NCBI GenBank assembly: GCA_963848475.1
Contig: CAWKDW010000014.1
Location: forward strand, 1 to 64,000
Direction: 5' to 3'
Source of the DNA: Solirubrobacter sp963848475
Lineage (GTDB): Bacteria; Actinomycetota; Thermoleophilia; Solirubrobacterales; Solirubrobacteraceae
DNA: 64,000 bases
Shown piece after piece: positions 12,053 to 21,237 of the stretch; position 1 is the stretch's first letter; each line of letters opens with the position of its first letter. The notes under the pieces were generated by a model, which saw only the letters and a list, made by a program, of their open reading frames with translations, was not told the origin of the DNA and searched no databases. The position numbers and the translations under genes were made by a program.

Positions 12053-14963
12053 TCAGGCCGTCCCGGAGGGCACGAGCACGGGGAGGTCACCGGCCTTGCC
12101 CCACTGGGTGGAGCCGGCGATCCCGCTCACGTACCAGCGGTTGTTCGACGGACGGAACACCGCGAAGTCGGTGGCCCCGTCGCCGGTGTAGTCGGCCGGC
12201 ACCGCCACGTCGCCGTTCTTGCCGAACGCCGTCGAGCCGGAGATCCCGTTCACGTACCAGTGGCCGTTCGACGGACGGAACACCGCGAAGTCGGTGGCCC
12301 CGTCGCCCGTGTAGTCACCCGGCGCCGGCACGTCACCGGCCTTGCCCCACGGCGTCGAACCGGAGATCCCGTTCACGTACCAGCGACCGTTCGACGGCCG
12401 GTACACCGCGAAGTCGGTCGTGCCGTCGCCGTTGTAGTCGCCCGGCACCGGGATGTCACCGTTCTTGCCCCACTGGGTGGAGCCGGCGATGCCGTCCACG
12501 AACCAACGACCCGTCGACGCGCGCCAGACCGCCGCATCGGTGGTGCCGTCGCCGTTGTAGTCACCCGGCACCGGCTTGTCGGTGCTCTGGCCCAGCTGGA
12601 CCGATCCGCCGACGCCGTTCACGAACCAGCGACCGTTCGACGGGCGCCAGACCGCCTCATCAGTGGTGCCATCGCCGTTGTAGTCACCCGGCACCGGCTT
12701 GTCGCCCGTCTGGCCCAACACGACGGATCCGGCGATCCCGCTCACGAACCAGCGACCGTTCGACGGCCGGAACACCGCGACGTCCGCCGAGCCGTCGCCG
12801 GTGAAGTCCCCGAACACGGATCCGCCCGGCGGCGGGGCTGACACGACGTTCACGTCGACGTCCGTTCCCACCGCGTGCGATCCGTCGCTGGCCTCGACCG
12901 TCACCGTGTACGGCGAACCCGCCACGTCACCCGCACCCGGCGCGAGCCGCAGGTTGCCGGCCACGATCGACGCGAACGCCGGACCCGACGTGATCGACTT
13001 CGTGACCGGGTCTCCATCCGGATCCGAGGTCGTGAGGTTCACCGTCCCGATCTGACCCGCCGTCACCGTGATCGGGTTCGGCGACGCCGAGATCGTCGGC
13101 GGCCCGTTCGGCGCGGGCGTGACGTTCACCGTCACGTTCACGCTCGTGTTGTCGGTACCGTCGCTGGCGCGAACGGTGACCGTGTACGGCGAGCCGGCCA
13201 CGTCGCCCGCACCCGGCGTGAGCCGCAGGTTGCCGTCCACGATCGACGCGAACGCCGGACCCGACGTGATCGACGTCGTGACCGGGTCACCGTCCGGATC
13301 GCCCGTCGTCAGGTTCACCGTGGTGGTCTGACCCGCCTGCGCCGTCGCCGGGTTCGGTGACGCCGTGATCGTCGGCGGCTGGTTCGGCCCGGTGTTGTTG
13401 CCCTGCATGGTGTAGGTGAAGGACACGTCACCGTTGGTGCCCGGCACGTTGACGTCCGAGCGCACGTAGTCGCCCGTGACGGTGTTCGTGTTGGGATCGA
13501 CGGTGTACGAGCAGGTGGCCGGAGTTCGGGAGCACCTTGATGGTCTCACCGTTGTTGGCACCCTCGGTGTAGAGGCTGAACCCGTTGCCGGTCATGCCCG
13601 GGCGCGGGCATCGACTGGTAGACGATCCCGTCGGTCTTCTCGTAGGCGTACTCGTGGTCGTGGCCGTGGATGTAGGCGGTCACGCCGGCGTCGAGCATGA
13701 TCTGGTGGATCGGCCCGTGGGTGAACGTCGGCCGGTGCGATGCGAAGCCGTCGCTGCCGTCGGCGTTCTTGCCGCCCCACTCCCAGAAGTGGGCACCGGC
13801 GGCGCCACCCCGGACGTACCCGGCCGGACCGCCGGAGCCGCCGCCCTGGATCTGGCCGCCGAGCATGTGGTGGGAGAAGACGAACTTGAACTTCGCGTTG
13901 CTGTTCGTGACCGTGTTGTAGAACCAGTCGTACTGCTGCTGGCCGAGGGTCCAGCCCCACTGGTCGGTGGTCTGCGTCTCGTCGTTCTGCTCACCGGCGA
14001 CCGCACCGGCGTAGGGCTTGATCGGCGTGTACTCGTACTCGTCGATGACCACGAAGAGCGCGTCGCCCCAGGTCCAGCTGTAGTAGTCCTCCCGCAGGTT
14101 GTCCCGCGCGGGGTCGTGCGGGTCGGCACCGACCGCGGGCAGCGGGTCGGTGTTGCCCGAGTAGAAGCTGTCGGTCGTCGGCGTCGGGAAGTACTTCTTG
14201 CGAGCCTTGATGCTCGAGATCCCCGGGCTGTTCGTATCGTCGAGGTTCCAGCCCTCTTCCTCCTCGTGGTTCCCGGCACTGCAGGAACACCGGCGTCGAC
14301 CCCGCGTACTGGTCGAAGAAGGCCCGCTGGTTGATGTACTTCTGGTTCACCGCGGCATCGCGAGGTCAAACCGTCGTTGATGAACGTGTCGCCCGTGTCG
14401 ATGTTGAAGTCGGGCTGCTCGGTGGCGATGTTGTTGCTGTCCTGGATGTAGCGGTTCGCGTCGCCGAGCATGCCGAGATGCGAGTCGGCCGTGACGGTGA
14501 ACGTGAACGGCTCACCCTTGGCCCGGGCCGTATGGAACGACTGCTCCGGGCGCGCCTCGGTGACCCCGGGGTCACTGGGGTTGATGTAGCGGGTCCGGTA
14601 GAAGTACCGGGTGTCGGGCTGGAGGCCGGTGATCTGGACCTCGTGGGGCTGGTTGCCGGTCGCCGTCAGCGTCGGGGTCTGGTTCGTGTAGACCCCGGAG
14701 GTCGTGCCGTACTCGAAGAACATCTGCACGGTCGTCTCGGGGATGATGTTGACCCGGATCGACGTGTCGGTCGGCGTGCCCAGCACCTCGGTGCTCACGA
14801 AGTTGATCGTCTGCGCTCCGGACGGCTCGACGTTGCCCGCGAGCAAGAGGGTCGGCACGACCATGGCCACGGCCACGGCGATGGCGAACACCCGTCGACG
14901 CCACGCCCCCCCGGCGGTCGGCAACCCGTGCGTCCGCTGCGCGGTGCTCAGTGATGACCCCAT
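12053..14963 (-). CDS. Secreted purple-acid-phosphatase-like metallophosphoesterase with Ig-like and six-repeat VCBS tail
   Basis: ATG 14963 (MGSSLSTAQRTHG) follows GGGGGAG; a hydrophobic signal peptide ends near SGAQ. An N-terminal FN3-like domain typical of purple acid phosphatases precedes a calcineurin-like phosphoesterase. The metal-binding motifs are all visible in order: TADSH, DTGDTF, GNHEEEE (read across a frameshift at 14275), SHHMLGG and HGHDHEY. Two PIG-like Ig repeats and six VCBS repeats follow (several with the variant AVWRPSNGRWF), ending VLVPSGTA. The product is about 970 residues and is predicted to hydrolyse phosphate esters outside the cell. At least four frameshifts fall between 14360 and 13520. 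Expression is probably set by the shared leader at 14980-15152. Confidence 0.85.
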
Positions 14964-14979
14964 GCCTCTGCCACTCCCC

Positions 14980-15152
14980 CTGCAACGGGCCCCACCCGGA
15001 GCACGCTGAACCATCGTCGGAAGCGAAGGAGGCCGGTCTCACCACTGGCTCGCCAAGGGACACGGTGACCGAGTCCGCCCCTTGGGTCGATGCCTTCCTC
15101 TTACGCCGCGCCCAATTGAGTACTTGCTATCGCCTAGCCCTGTTTGTACGGG
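14980..15152 (-). ncRNA. Conserved structured 5' leader RNA, copy 2
   Basis: This lies upstream of the phosphoesterase gene. The hairpin stem is CCAAGGGGC/GTCCCTTGG (15077-15085 with 15053-15061) with one G-U pair where the other copies have G-C or A-T. The flanking TACAAACAGGGCTA, GGCGTAAGAGGAAGGC and GCGAGCCAGTGGTGAGACCG blocks match copy 3 closely. Confidence 0.6.
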
Positions 15153-15182
15153 ACCGTAGAGGGGTGAATGCGCCCATGTCAA
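15153..15182 (-). promoter_or_regulatory. Promoter of the metallophosphoesterase gene
   Basis: On the minus strand, TTGACA (15177-15182) and TACGGT (15153-15158) are separated by 18 bases, matching the promoters at 11878 and 21184. Confidence 0.6.
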
Positions 15183-15299
15183 GACTCAATTGCGTTTACG
15201 TCCCCTAATGTTCACTTCGGGCGTATAGGTCATCCGTGCCGGGTACAATGTGCGGTTCCAGAAGGAACGACCGGTTTTCCAGGGGATCGGGGCGAGCAG

Positions 15300-15533
15300 A
15301 TGAGACGGGATCCGAACGGGCGCCGGCCGGCGCGAGCCGTCGCGGCGATCTCCGTCCTGCTGGTCGCGGCGTCGCTCGGGGCCTGCTCGGGCGGATCGGA
15401 CGCCCGCAGCGGCAAGTCGTGCGTCTCCTCCCACGACGAGAAGCTGTGGGACAACTCGAGGCTCCCGACGTCACGGCTGAACGAGATCATCGACTGCTTC
15501 TCGGCGAATCGAAAGGACCTGCCCGCGCGCTGA
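15300..15533 (+). CDS. Very small lipoprotein
   Basis: ATG 15300 gives 77 residues: a basic N-terminus (MRRDPNGRRPARA), a hydrophobic stretch and a lipobox (SLGACSGG). The mature domain has two cysteines and no recognised family. A longer in-frame reading from 15168 lacks signal-peptide character and is rejected. A TACAAT element at 15243-15248 could be its -10. It is divergent from the phosphoesterase gene and converges on the TIGR03943 gene. Confidence 0.6.
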   Translation: MRRDPNGRRPARAVAAISVLLVAASLGACSGGSDARSGKSCVSSHDEKLWDNSRLPTSRLNEIIDCFSANRKDLPAR

Positions 15534-15569
15534 CCGCGCCGCGCCGAACCGAGCGTGGGCTCGAACCGC

Positions 15570-16270
15570 TCAGGGGGCGAGGTACGGATCACTGGGCGCG
15601 GGGATCACGGCCCACTGGTCGGCCTCGAGCTCTTCGAAGTCCGGTAGGTCGTTCGGGTCGTGGGCCTTCCAGTGGCCCTCGATCCGAAGCCAGGTGTCGT
15701 GGGGCGGGACGTCCTTGATCCCGTTGACCCGGATGCTCACGGGGTACGCGTCCGCGGCGCAGCAGCTCAGGACGAACCGGGTGAGCAGGAACGTGCCGCC
15801 AGGCCCGTCGGAGTCGGGCGCGACGAACCCGTCGACCCGCAGGCGCGCCTTGTCCATGTACTGGTGGGTGTCGTAGAGGCCGTGTTGGTTGATCTCGGCG
15901 ATCGTGATGTCCACCGCGCCGTCCACCGGCGGCGGGAGCCGGTACTCCTTCCCGCTCCCGGGATCCGGCACCCGCGCTGCGGTTGGCGGGTGGCCATGAA
16001 CGAGCCGAGCGGGGCCGGTCCGATCACGAACACGACGACACAGGGGGCGATGAGCAGCCAGGCGAGGCGGTGCGCACCGTGGTGATGGTGGTCCTCGGCT
16101 CCCGGCTCCAGCATCACGCAGATGGCCAACAACGCGACGACGACCCCCGCGACGACCAGGTACGGCCCCATCGACGCCTTCACGAACAAGATGTGTTCCC
16201 CGGTGAGGCCGAGGCGCAGGAGGAGGAGCGCCACCGTCGTCAGGATCAGCGCACGCGCCTCGCGGCTCAC
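15570..16270 (-). CDS. TIGR03943-family putative permease partner (DUF1980-like)
   Basis: The GTG start at 16270 overlaps the preceding permease stop by four bases. Two or three N-terminal membrane helices (LILTTVALLLLRLGLTG, YLVVAGVVVALLAICVML, LLIAPCVVVFVIG) with a His-rich loop (DHHHHGAH) lead into the conserved soluble C-terminal domain (FLLTRFVLSCCAADAYPVSI, LRIEGHWK). A frameshift near 15975 separates the halves. Members of this family are encoded beside YraQ permeases, as here, and are thought to work with them. The substrate is not known; the SCCAADA motif and His-rich loop make a metal plausible. Confidence 0.8.
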
Positions 16271-17364
16271 AACAGCACCGACCCCACGATGACCGCGCTC
16301 ACCACGGCGGCGATGAAGGCAAGCGGAGCGAAGCGGACGGTGAACTGGCGACCGAAGACGCCGGACTGCATGGCGATGAGCTTGAGGTCGACCATCGGCC
16401 CCACCACCAAGAAGACCAGCCGCGACGTCAACGAGAACTGGCTCAGGCCCGCGACGACGAACGCGTCCGCCTCCGAGCACACCGAGAGGACCACCGCCAG
16501 GGTCGCCATCGACGCCACCGCCAGCACGCCCGAGCCGCCCAGGGAATCGAGGATGGAGCGGGGCACGACGACCTGGAGGGTCGCGGCCGTCATGCCGCCG
16601 AGGATCAGGTACCCCCCGCGTGCAGGAAGTCATGCGTCGCGGTCCCGGTGAAGACCTGCCACCGCCCCGCGGTAGGACCGATCTCGTGTCGGGATCGCCC
16701 CAGCCACGCATCCTTGCCGATGCGGACCCAGATCCAGCCCACCACGACGGCGGCGGCCAGTGACGCCACGAAGCGTGCGACCACCATCTCGGGTTGCCCG
16801 GGGAAGGCGACCGAGGTCGCGACGAGCACCACCGGGTTGATCGCGGGCGCGGCCAGCAGGAACGTGAGCGCGGCCGACGCCGGCACCTTGTTGTCCACCA
16901 GGCGTCCCGCGAGCGGGACCGACGCACACTCGCAGCCGGGCAGGGCCATCCCGGCGAGTCCTGCCGCCGGCACCGCCATCGCCGGCCGCTTGGGCAGGCG
17001 CCGCGCGATCGCCCCCGGCGGCACGAACGCGGTGAGGATGCCCGACAGCACGACGCCGAACACGAGGAAGGGCAGCGCCTGGAGACAGATCGACACGAAG
17101 ATGGTGAACCAGGCCTGTGTCGCCGGCACCTCGACGAGCGAGCGGACCTGGTCGCGGAACAGGATCAGCAGCACGTAGCCGAGCGGGATCAGCCAGACCG
17201 CACCGATCTTCCACAGCGGGCTGACGGCGCGCCGCGGCTCCCCGACCGGCGCCTGCTCGCGGCGCGGCTCCGGCGACCTGCGTCGCCGTGACCCAGGTCG
17301 GCTCGTCGGTGCGCGGTTCGTCGAGGAGTTGCTCCCCTTCGGCCGCTCCACCCGCCTGATACAT
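16267..17364 (-). CDS. YraQ/DUF318-family permease
   Basis: The reading starts at ATG 17364 (MYQAGGAAEGEQLL) after AGGTAAG, switches frame near 17280 and again near 16605, and ends at 16267. About eight membrane helices are seen, with the family signature PGCECASVPLAGRLV and a second half-repeat (VVLSVCSEADAFVVAGL). These permeases are related to ArsP-type organoarsenical exporters. Translational coupling to the TIGR03943 gene (GTGA overlap) shows that the two form one unit. An upstream in-frame extension to 17588 is Arg-rich shadow sequence. Confidence 0.8.
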
Positions 17365-17520
17365 ACTTTTCTTACCTTATGTCCGATCCGATCGCCCGAA
17401 CGGTCACGGTCCTTCCTCGGCAGCTTCGACGGAGCGATCGAGCGCGACGATCGGACGGCGGGTCGCCGTCCGTCGACGGGCCTCGCCGGTCGCGAGGCGG
17501 CAGCATGCTGCCGCCGCGGC

Positions 17521-18341
17521 TCACTTGTCCGCGACCGCGGGGTTGATGTCGAGGTCGTAGGCGCCGTGGAGGCGGATGATGTCGGCACTCGTGCCGGTCA
17601 CCGGCCCGGTCCCGCGCAGCAGCGCCCGGGGCGTCCGGGCGATGATGCTGAGGTCCCGGCGGAGCGTCCACGTGTTGACGTAGTGGGCGTCGATCGCCGC
17701 TCGCTCGGGGTAGCGGATGTCATTGCGGCCGCTGATCTGCCACGGTCCGGTGATCCCGGGTCGGACGGCCAGGTATTCGACCATCCACGGTCCGTAGCAG
17801 TGCTCGAGCTCGGCGGCCACGACGGGTCGTGGACCGACCATGCTCATCTGGCCCAGCAGGACGTTGAAGAGCTGCGGCAGCTCGTCCAACGACGTCTTGC
17901 GCAGCAGAGTGGCCGATGGCGGTGACCCGGGGGTCATCCTCGCACTCCAGCTTGAAGTCGTTGGCGACGTAGCTCGCGTAGAGCTCGGGGTCCCGGCGGA
18001 GGATCTCCTCGGCGTCGCGATGCATCGACCGGAACTTCCAGCACCGAAAGACTCGACCCCCGCGACCGAGCCGCTCCTGCCCGAAGAGCGGCCAGCCCGG
18101 GGAGGCCAAGCACACCGCCACCGTGATCAGCACCATGATCGGCGCGATCACGAGGAGCGCGGCGCCGGCGAGCACGACGTCGAGGGTCCGCTTCACCACC
18201 CGACCCGACCAGCCCGGACCGCTCGCCGCGGCCGAGGCGTAACCGGGTGTCTGCCCTTGCTCCGCCGAGGTACTGGCGGGGCGTGGCTTCCACCGCGTCG
18301 TAGATCATCGAGTCACCTTTGATCGAGACGGGGGTCAACAT
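17521..18341 (-). CDS. Polyprenyl-phosphate sugar-1-phosphate transferase (exopolysaccharide priming)
   Basis: The conserved bacterial sugar transferase domain is clear: a membrane helix (LDVVLAGAALLVIAPIMVLI), CWKFRSMHRDAEEIL, KTSLDELPQLFNVLLGQMSM, VGPRPV, and RPGITGPWQISGRND. It transfers a hexose-1-phosphate to undecaprenyl phosphate on the inner face of the membrane, the first step of repeat-unit assembly. The catalytic domain runs from about 18205. The 45-residue N-terminal lead from 18341 or 18308 (MIYDAVEATPRQYLGG) joins it through a frameshift near 18270. A second frameshift falls near 17930. It has only the short WbaP-C/EpsL-like core with one helix. It lies 10 kb from the main exopolysaccharide cluster, next to a malectin gene. 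Confidence 0.85.
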
Positions 18342-18382
18342 CTGGAGGGCGCCTTCCCTGCTGGCGGCGTGGTGGTCGTCCC

Positions 18383-18420
18383 CGTTCCCGGCTCCCGAGG
18401 TGCATCGGGAGCCGGGAACG
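18383..18420. terminator. Strong hairpin downstream of malectin gene 2
   Basis: CGTTCCCGGCTCCCGA (18383-18398) pairs perfectly with TCGGGAGCCGGGAACG (18405-18420). The first 15 bases match the hairpin at 9094. It lies just past the malectin gene stop and before the sugar-transferase start. Confidence 0.75.
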
Positions 18421-18446
18421 GTTGGACTGCGTTGCTGCGGCTCGGC

Positions 18447-20990
18447 TCAGGCCAGGCCCGGCGGCCGGAGAGACGGGTACGTCACCGGACTGGCCCCACG
18501 GCGTGGAGCCGGCGATGCCGTTGACGTACCAGCGACCGTTCGACGGACGGAACACCGCGATGTCGGCGCTGCCGTCACCGGTGTAGTCAGCCGGCACGAC
18601 CACGTCACCGGACTTGCCCCACGGCGTGGAGCCGGCGATGCCGTTGATGTACCAGCGACCGTTCGACGGACGGAACACCGCGAAGTCGGTGGCCCCGTCG
18701 CCCGTGTAGTCAGCCGGCACCGCCACATCGCCGGTCTTGCCGAACGGTGTGGAGCCGGCGATGCCGTTCACGTACCAGCGACCGTTCGACGGCCGGTACA
18801 CCGCGAAGTCGGTGGCCCCGTCGCCGTTGTAGTCACCCGGCACCGGCACATCGCCGGCCTTGCCGAACGCCGTGGAGCCGGCGATCCCGTTGACGTACCA
18901 GTGGCCGTTCGACGGCCGGTACACCGCGAAGTCGGTGGTCCCGTCGCCGTTGTAGTCACCCGGCACCGGCACATCGCCGGTCTTGCCGAACGCCGTGGAG
19001 CCGGCGACGCCGTTGACGTACCAGTGGCCGTTCGACGGCCGGTACACCGCGACGTCGGTGGTGCCGTCGCCGTTGTAGTCACCGGGCACGGCCACGTCAC
19101 CGGCCTTCCCGAACGGCGTGGAGCCGGCAAAGCTGTCGATGTACCAGCGACCGTTCGACGGCCGGAACACCGCGAGGTCGGCCGAGCCGTCCCCGTCGAA
19201 GTCCCCGTACGTGGCGCCACTCGGGCGGCGGAGGCGACGTGACGTTGACCGAGACGTTGACGCTCGTCGTGGCGGCCCGTCACTGGCCTGGACCGTCACC
19301 GTGTACGGCGAGCCCGCAACGTCACCGGCACCCGGCGAGAGCTGCAGGTCGCCACCCACGATGCTGGCGAAGCCCGGACCCGACGTGATCGACGTCGTCA
19401 CCGGGTCGCCGTCCGGGTCGCCCGTGGTGAGGTCGACGACACCGGTCTGGCCCGCCTGCACCGTCACCGGGTTCGGCGAGGCCGTGATCGTCGGCGGCTG
19501 GTTCGGCGCGGCCACCGGCTTGATGTCGATGGCCCGGAGGTTGGCCACGCTGAGCGCGGGGTGATGACGATGTTCAGGACACCGTCGGTGACGGTGACCT
19601 CGAACGGCGTCGTGAAGGCCACGTTGTAGCCGTCGGCGACGGTGGTCGAGCCGAGCAGGTTGAGGGCCGTCTGCAGCTCGTCCAGGTCGTTGAGCACCTG
19701 GTTGCCCTCGATCGACGACGTCGATCAGGCGCTGGCCCACGTCGGTGATGGTGGAGAAGTTGTGCTCCATCCAGTGAAGGTCGACCGTGTAGGTGCCGTT
19801 GGGCACGTTGAAGTCCCAGTTGTACCCGGATGGTTCTGCGGCGAGTACAGGACGGTCTGGAAGATCGCCTCGGGCAACGACGGGTCGACGAAGGACATGT
19901 TGACCGCGTCGGGGATCGTTGTCGTCCGTGCGGATGTCGACCGTGCCACCGATGTTGCCGCTGAGCGTGAAGCCCGGGATGGAGCCCGGAGCGCTGGTGA
20001 CGCCCTTGAAGGCTCCGACGTCCTCACCGCCGGCGTTGACCGCGTAGAGGTACGAACCGCGCGGCGATGACGTTGACGGTGACATTGACGTTCGAGCTGT
20101 CGGTACCGTCGCTGGCCTGGACCGTGACGGTGTACGGCGAACCCGCGACGTCGCCGGCACCCGGCGAGAGCTGCAGGTTGCCGGCCACGAGGCTGGCGAA
20201 GCCCGGACCCGAGGTGATCGACGTCGTCACCGGGTCGCCGTTCGCGTCCGCTGGTGGTGAGGTTGACGGTCGAGGTCGTACCCGCCACCACCGTGGTCGG
20301 GTTCGGCGACGCCGTGATCGTCGGCGCGATGTTGCCGCCGCCGGTGATCGGGGCGATCTGGATGCCGCGGATGCCGGCCACGTTGACCTGCGCGATGACG
20401 TCGAGGTTCAGGACGCCCGTCGGTGACCGTCGTCGTCATCGTTTCGACGGTGGCGATGTTGAGCCCGCCGGTGTGGGCCCAGATGTCGTAGTTGTCGAGC
20501 ACCGTCGTGCCCTCGAGCGCGACGTCGAACTGACGGATCGCCGGGACCGGTGATCGAGGTCTGGTTCTCGGCGAGGAAGAGCTTGCACCTCGTAGTCACC
20601 GGCCGACGGCACGGTGAAGGCGAAGTTCATCGCGCCCGTGCCCGCGTTCGCGGTCGAGGTGTGCAACGTCGACTGGAACAGCCCGTTGGGTGCCCCGTCG
20701 CTCAGGTTGCTGTACGTGTTGGTGTTGGTCGTCGGTGCGACGTCCCCGGTGAGGTTCAAACCCGGGATCGACGTGCCCGTCGCGGTGATCCCCGACCAGC
20801 TCGGACCACCATCGGTCGCCGCCACGGTCGCGGCACCGGTGTTGACCCGGTAGATCGGCGTACCCGTCGCGGCACCCGCCGGAGCGGACGACGTCGCGAC
20901 GAGAACGCCGGGCAGCATCAATGCTGCCGACAGAAGCACTGCGAACGGCCGCCGGCGTACACGACCGGCGCTGAACAGAGACGACCTCAT
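18447..20990 (-). CDS. Secreted double-malectin-like protein with Ig-like and six-repeat VCBS tail (paralog)
   Basis: ATG 20990 (MRSSLFSAGRVRRRPFAVLL) follows GGGGAGTAGGGG. The signal peptide is nearly identical to that of the gene at 9160-11678. Order: malectin-like domain (IYRVNTGAATVAATDGG, FDVALEGTTVLDNYD), PIG-like Ig repeat, a second, more divergent malectin-like domain (YLYAVNAGGEDVG, DFNVPNGTYTVDLHWMEHNF), Ig repeat, six VCBS repeats, and an end LRPPGLA restored by a last frameshift near 18475. The product is about 850 residues. This is one of the most disrupted genes in the window, with at least ten frame changes between 20600 and 19210. Probable role: binding of extracellular or cell-envelope glycans. 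Confidence 0.8.
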
Positions 20991-20994
20991 AACC

Positions 20995-21183
20995 CCTACT
21001 CCCCGCAACGGACCCCACCCGGAGCACGCTGACCATCGTTGGAAGCGAAGGAGGCCGGTCTCACCACTGGCTCGCCGGGGGACACGGTGACCGTGTCCGT
21101 CCCCCGGGTCGACGCCTTCCTCTTACGCCGCGCCTTTTCATGAACTTACTAACGCTTAGCCCTGTTTGTACCAGGACGGCGAG
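20995..21183 (-). ncRNA. Conserved structured 5' leader RNA, copy 3
   Basis: This lies upstream of malectin gene 2. The hairpin stem here is CCGGGGGAC/GTCCCCCGG (21099-21107 with 21075-21083). Two inner pairs are changed from A-T to G-C on both arms compared with copies 1 and 2. The conserved blocks TACAAACAGGGCTA, GGCGTAAGAGGAAGGC and GCGAGCCAGTGGTGAGACCG are present. The leader runs into a conserved CCGTTGCGGGGAGTAGG segment that holds the ribosome site. Confidence 0.6.
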
Positions 21184-21213
21184 AACGTAGAATGGACATA
21201 TCGGCATTGTCAA
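21184..21213 (-). promoter_or_regulatory. Promoter of malectin gene 2
   Basis: On the minus strand, TTGACA (21208-21213) and TACGTT (21184-21189) are spaced by 18 bases, the same layout as at 11878 and 15153. Confidence 0.6.
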
Positions 21214-21237
21214 GACCCAAGCGCCCTATTGCCGCGA

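Noticed and set aside
13500..14400. Programmed ribosomal frameshifting in the phosphoesterase gene
   Set aside because: Breaks occur in both directions, several per gene, in most genes of the left part, without slippery sites followed by structures.
16605..17588. N-terminal extension of the permease to 17588
   Set aside because: The added part is Arg/Ser-rich low-information sequence; the start at 17364 gives a normal N-terminus and a ribosome site.
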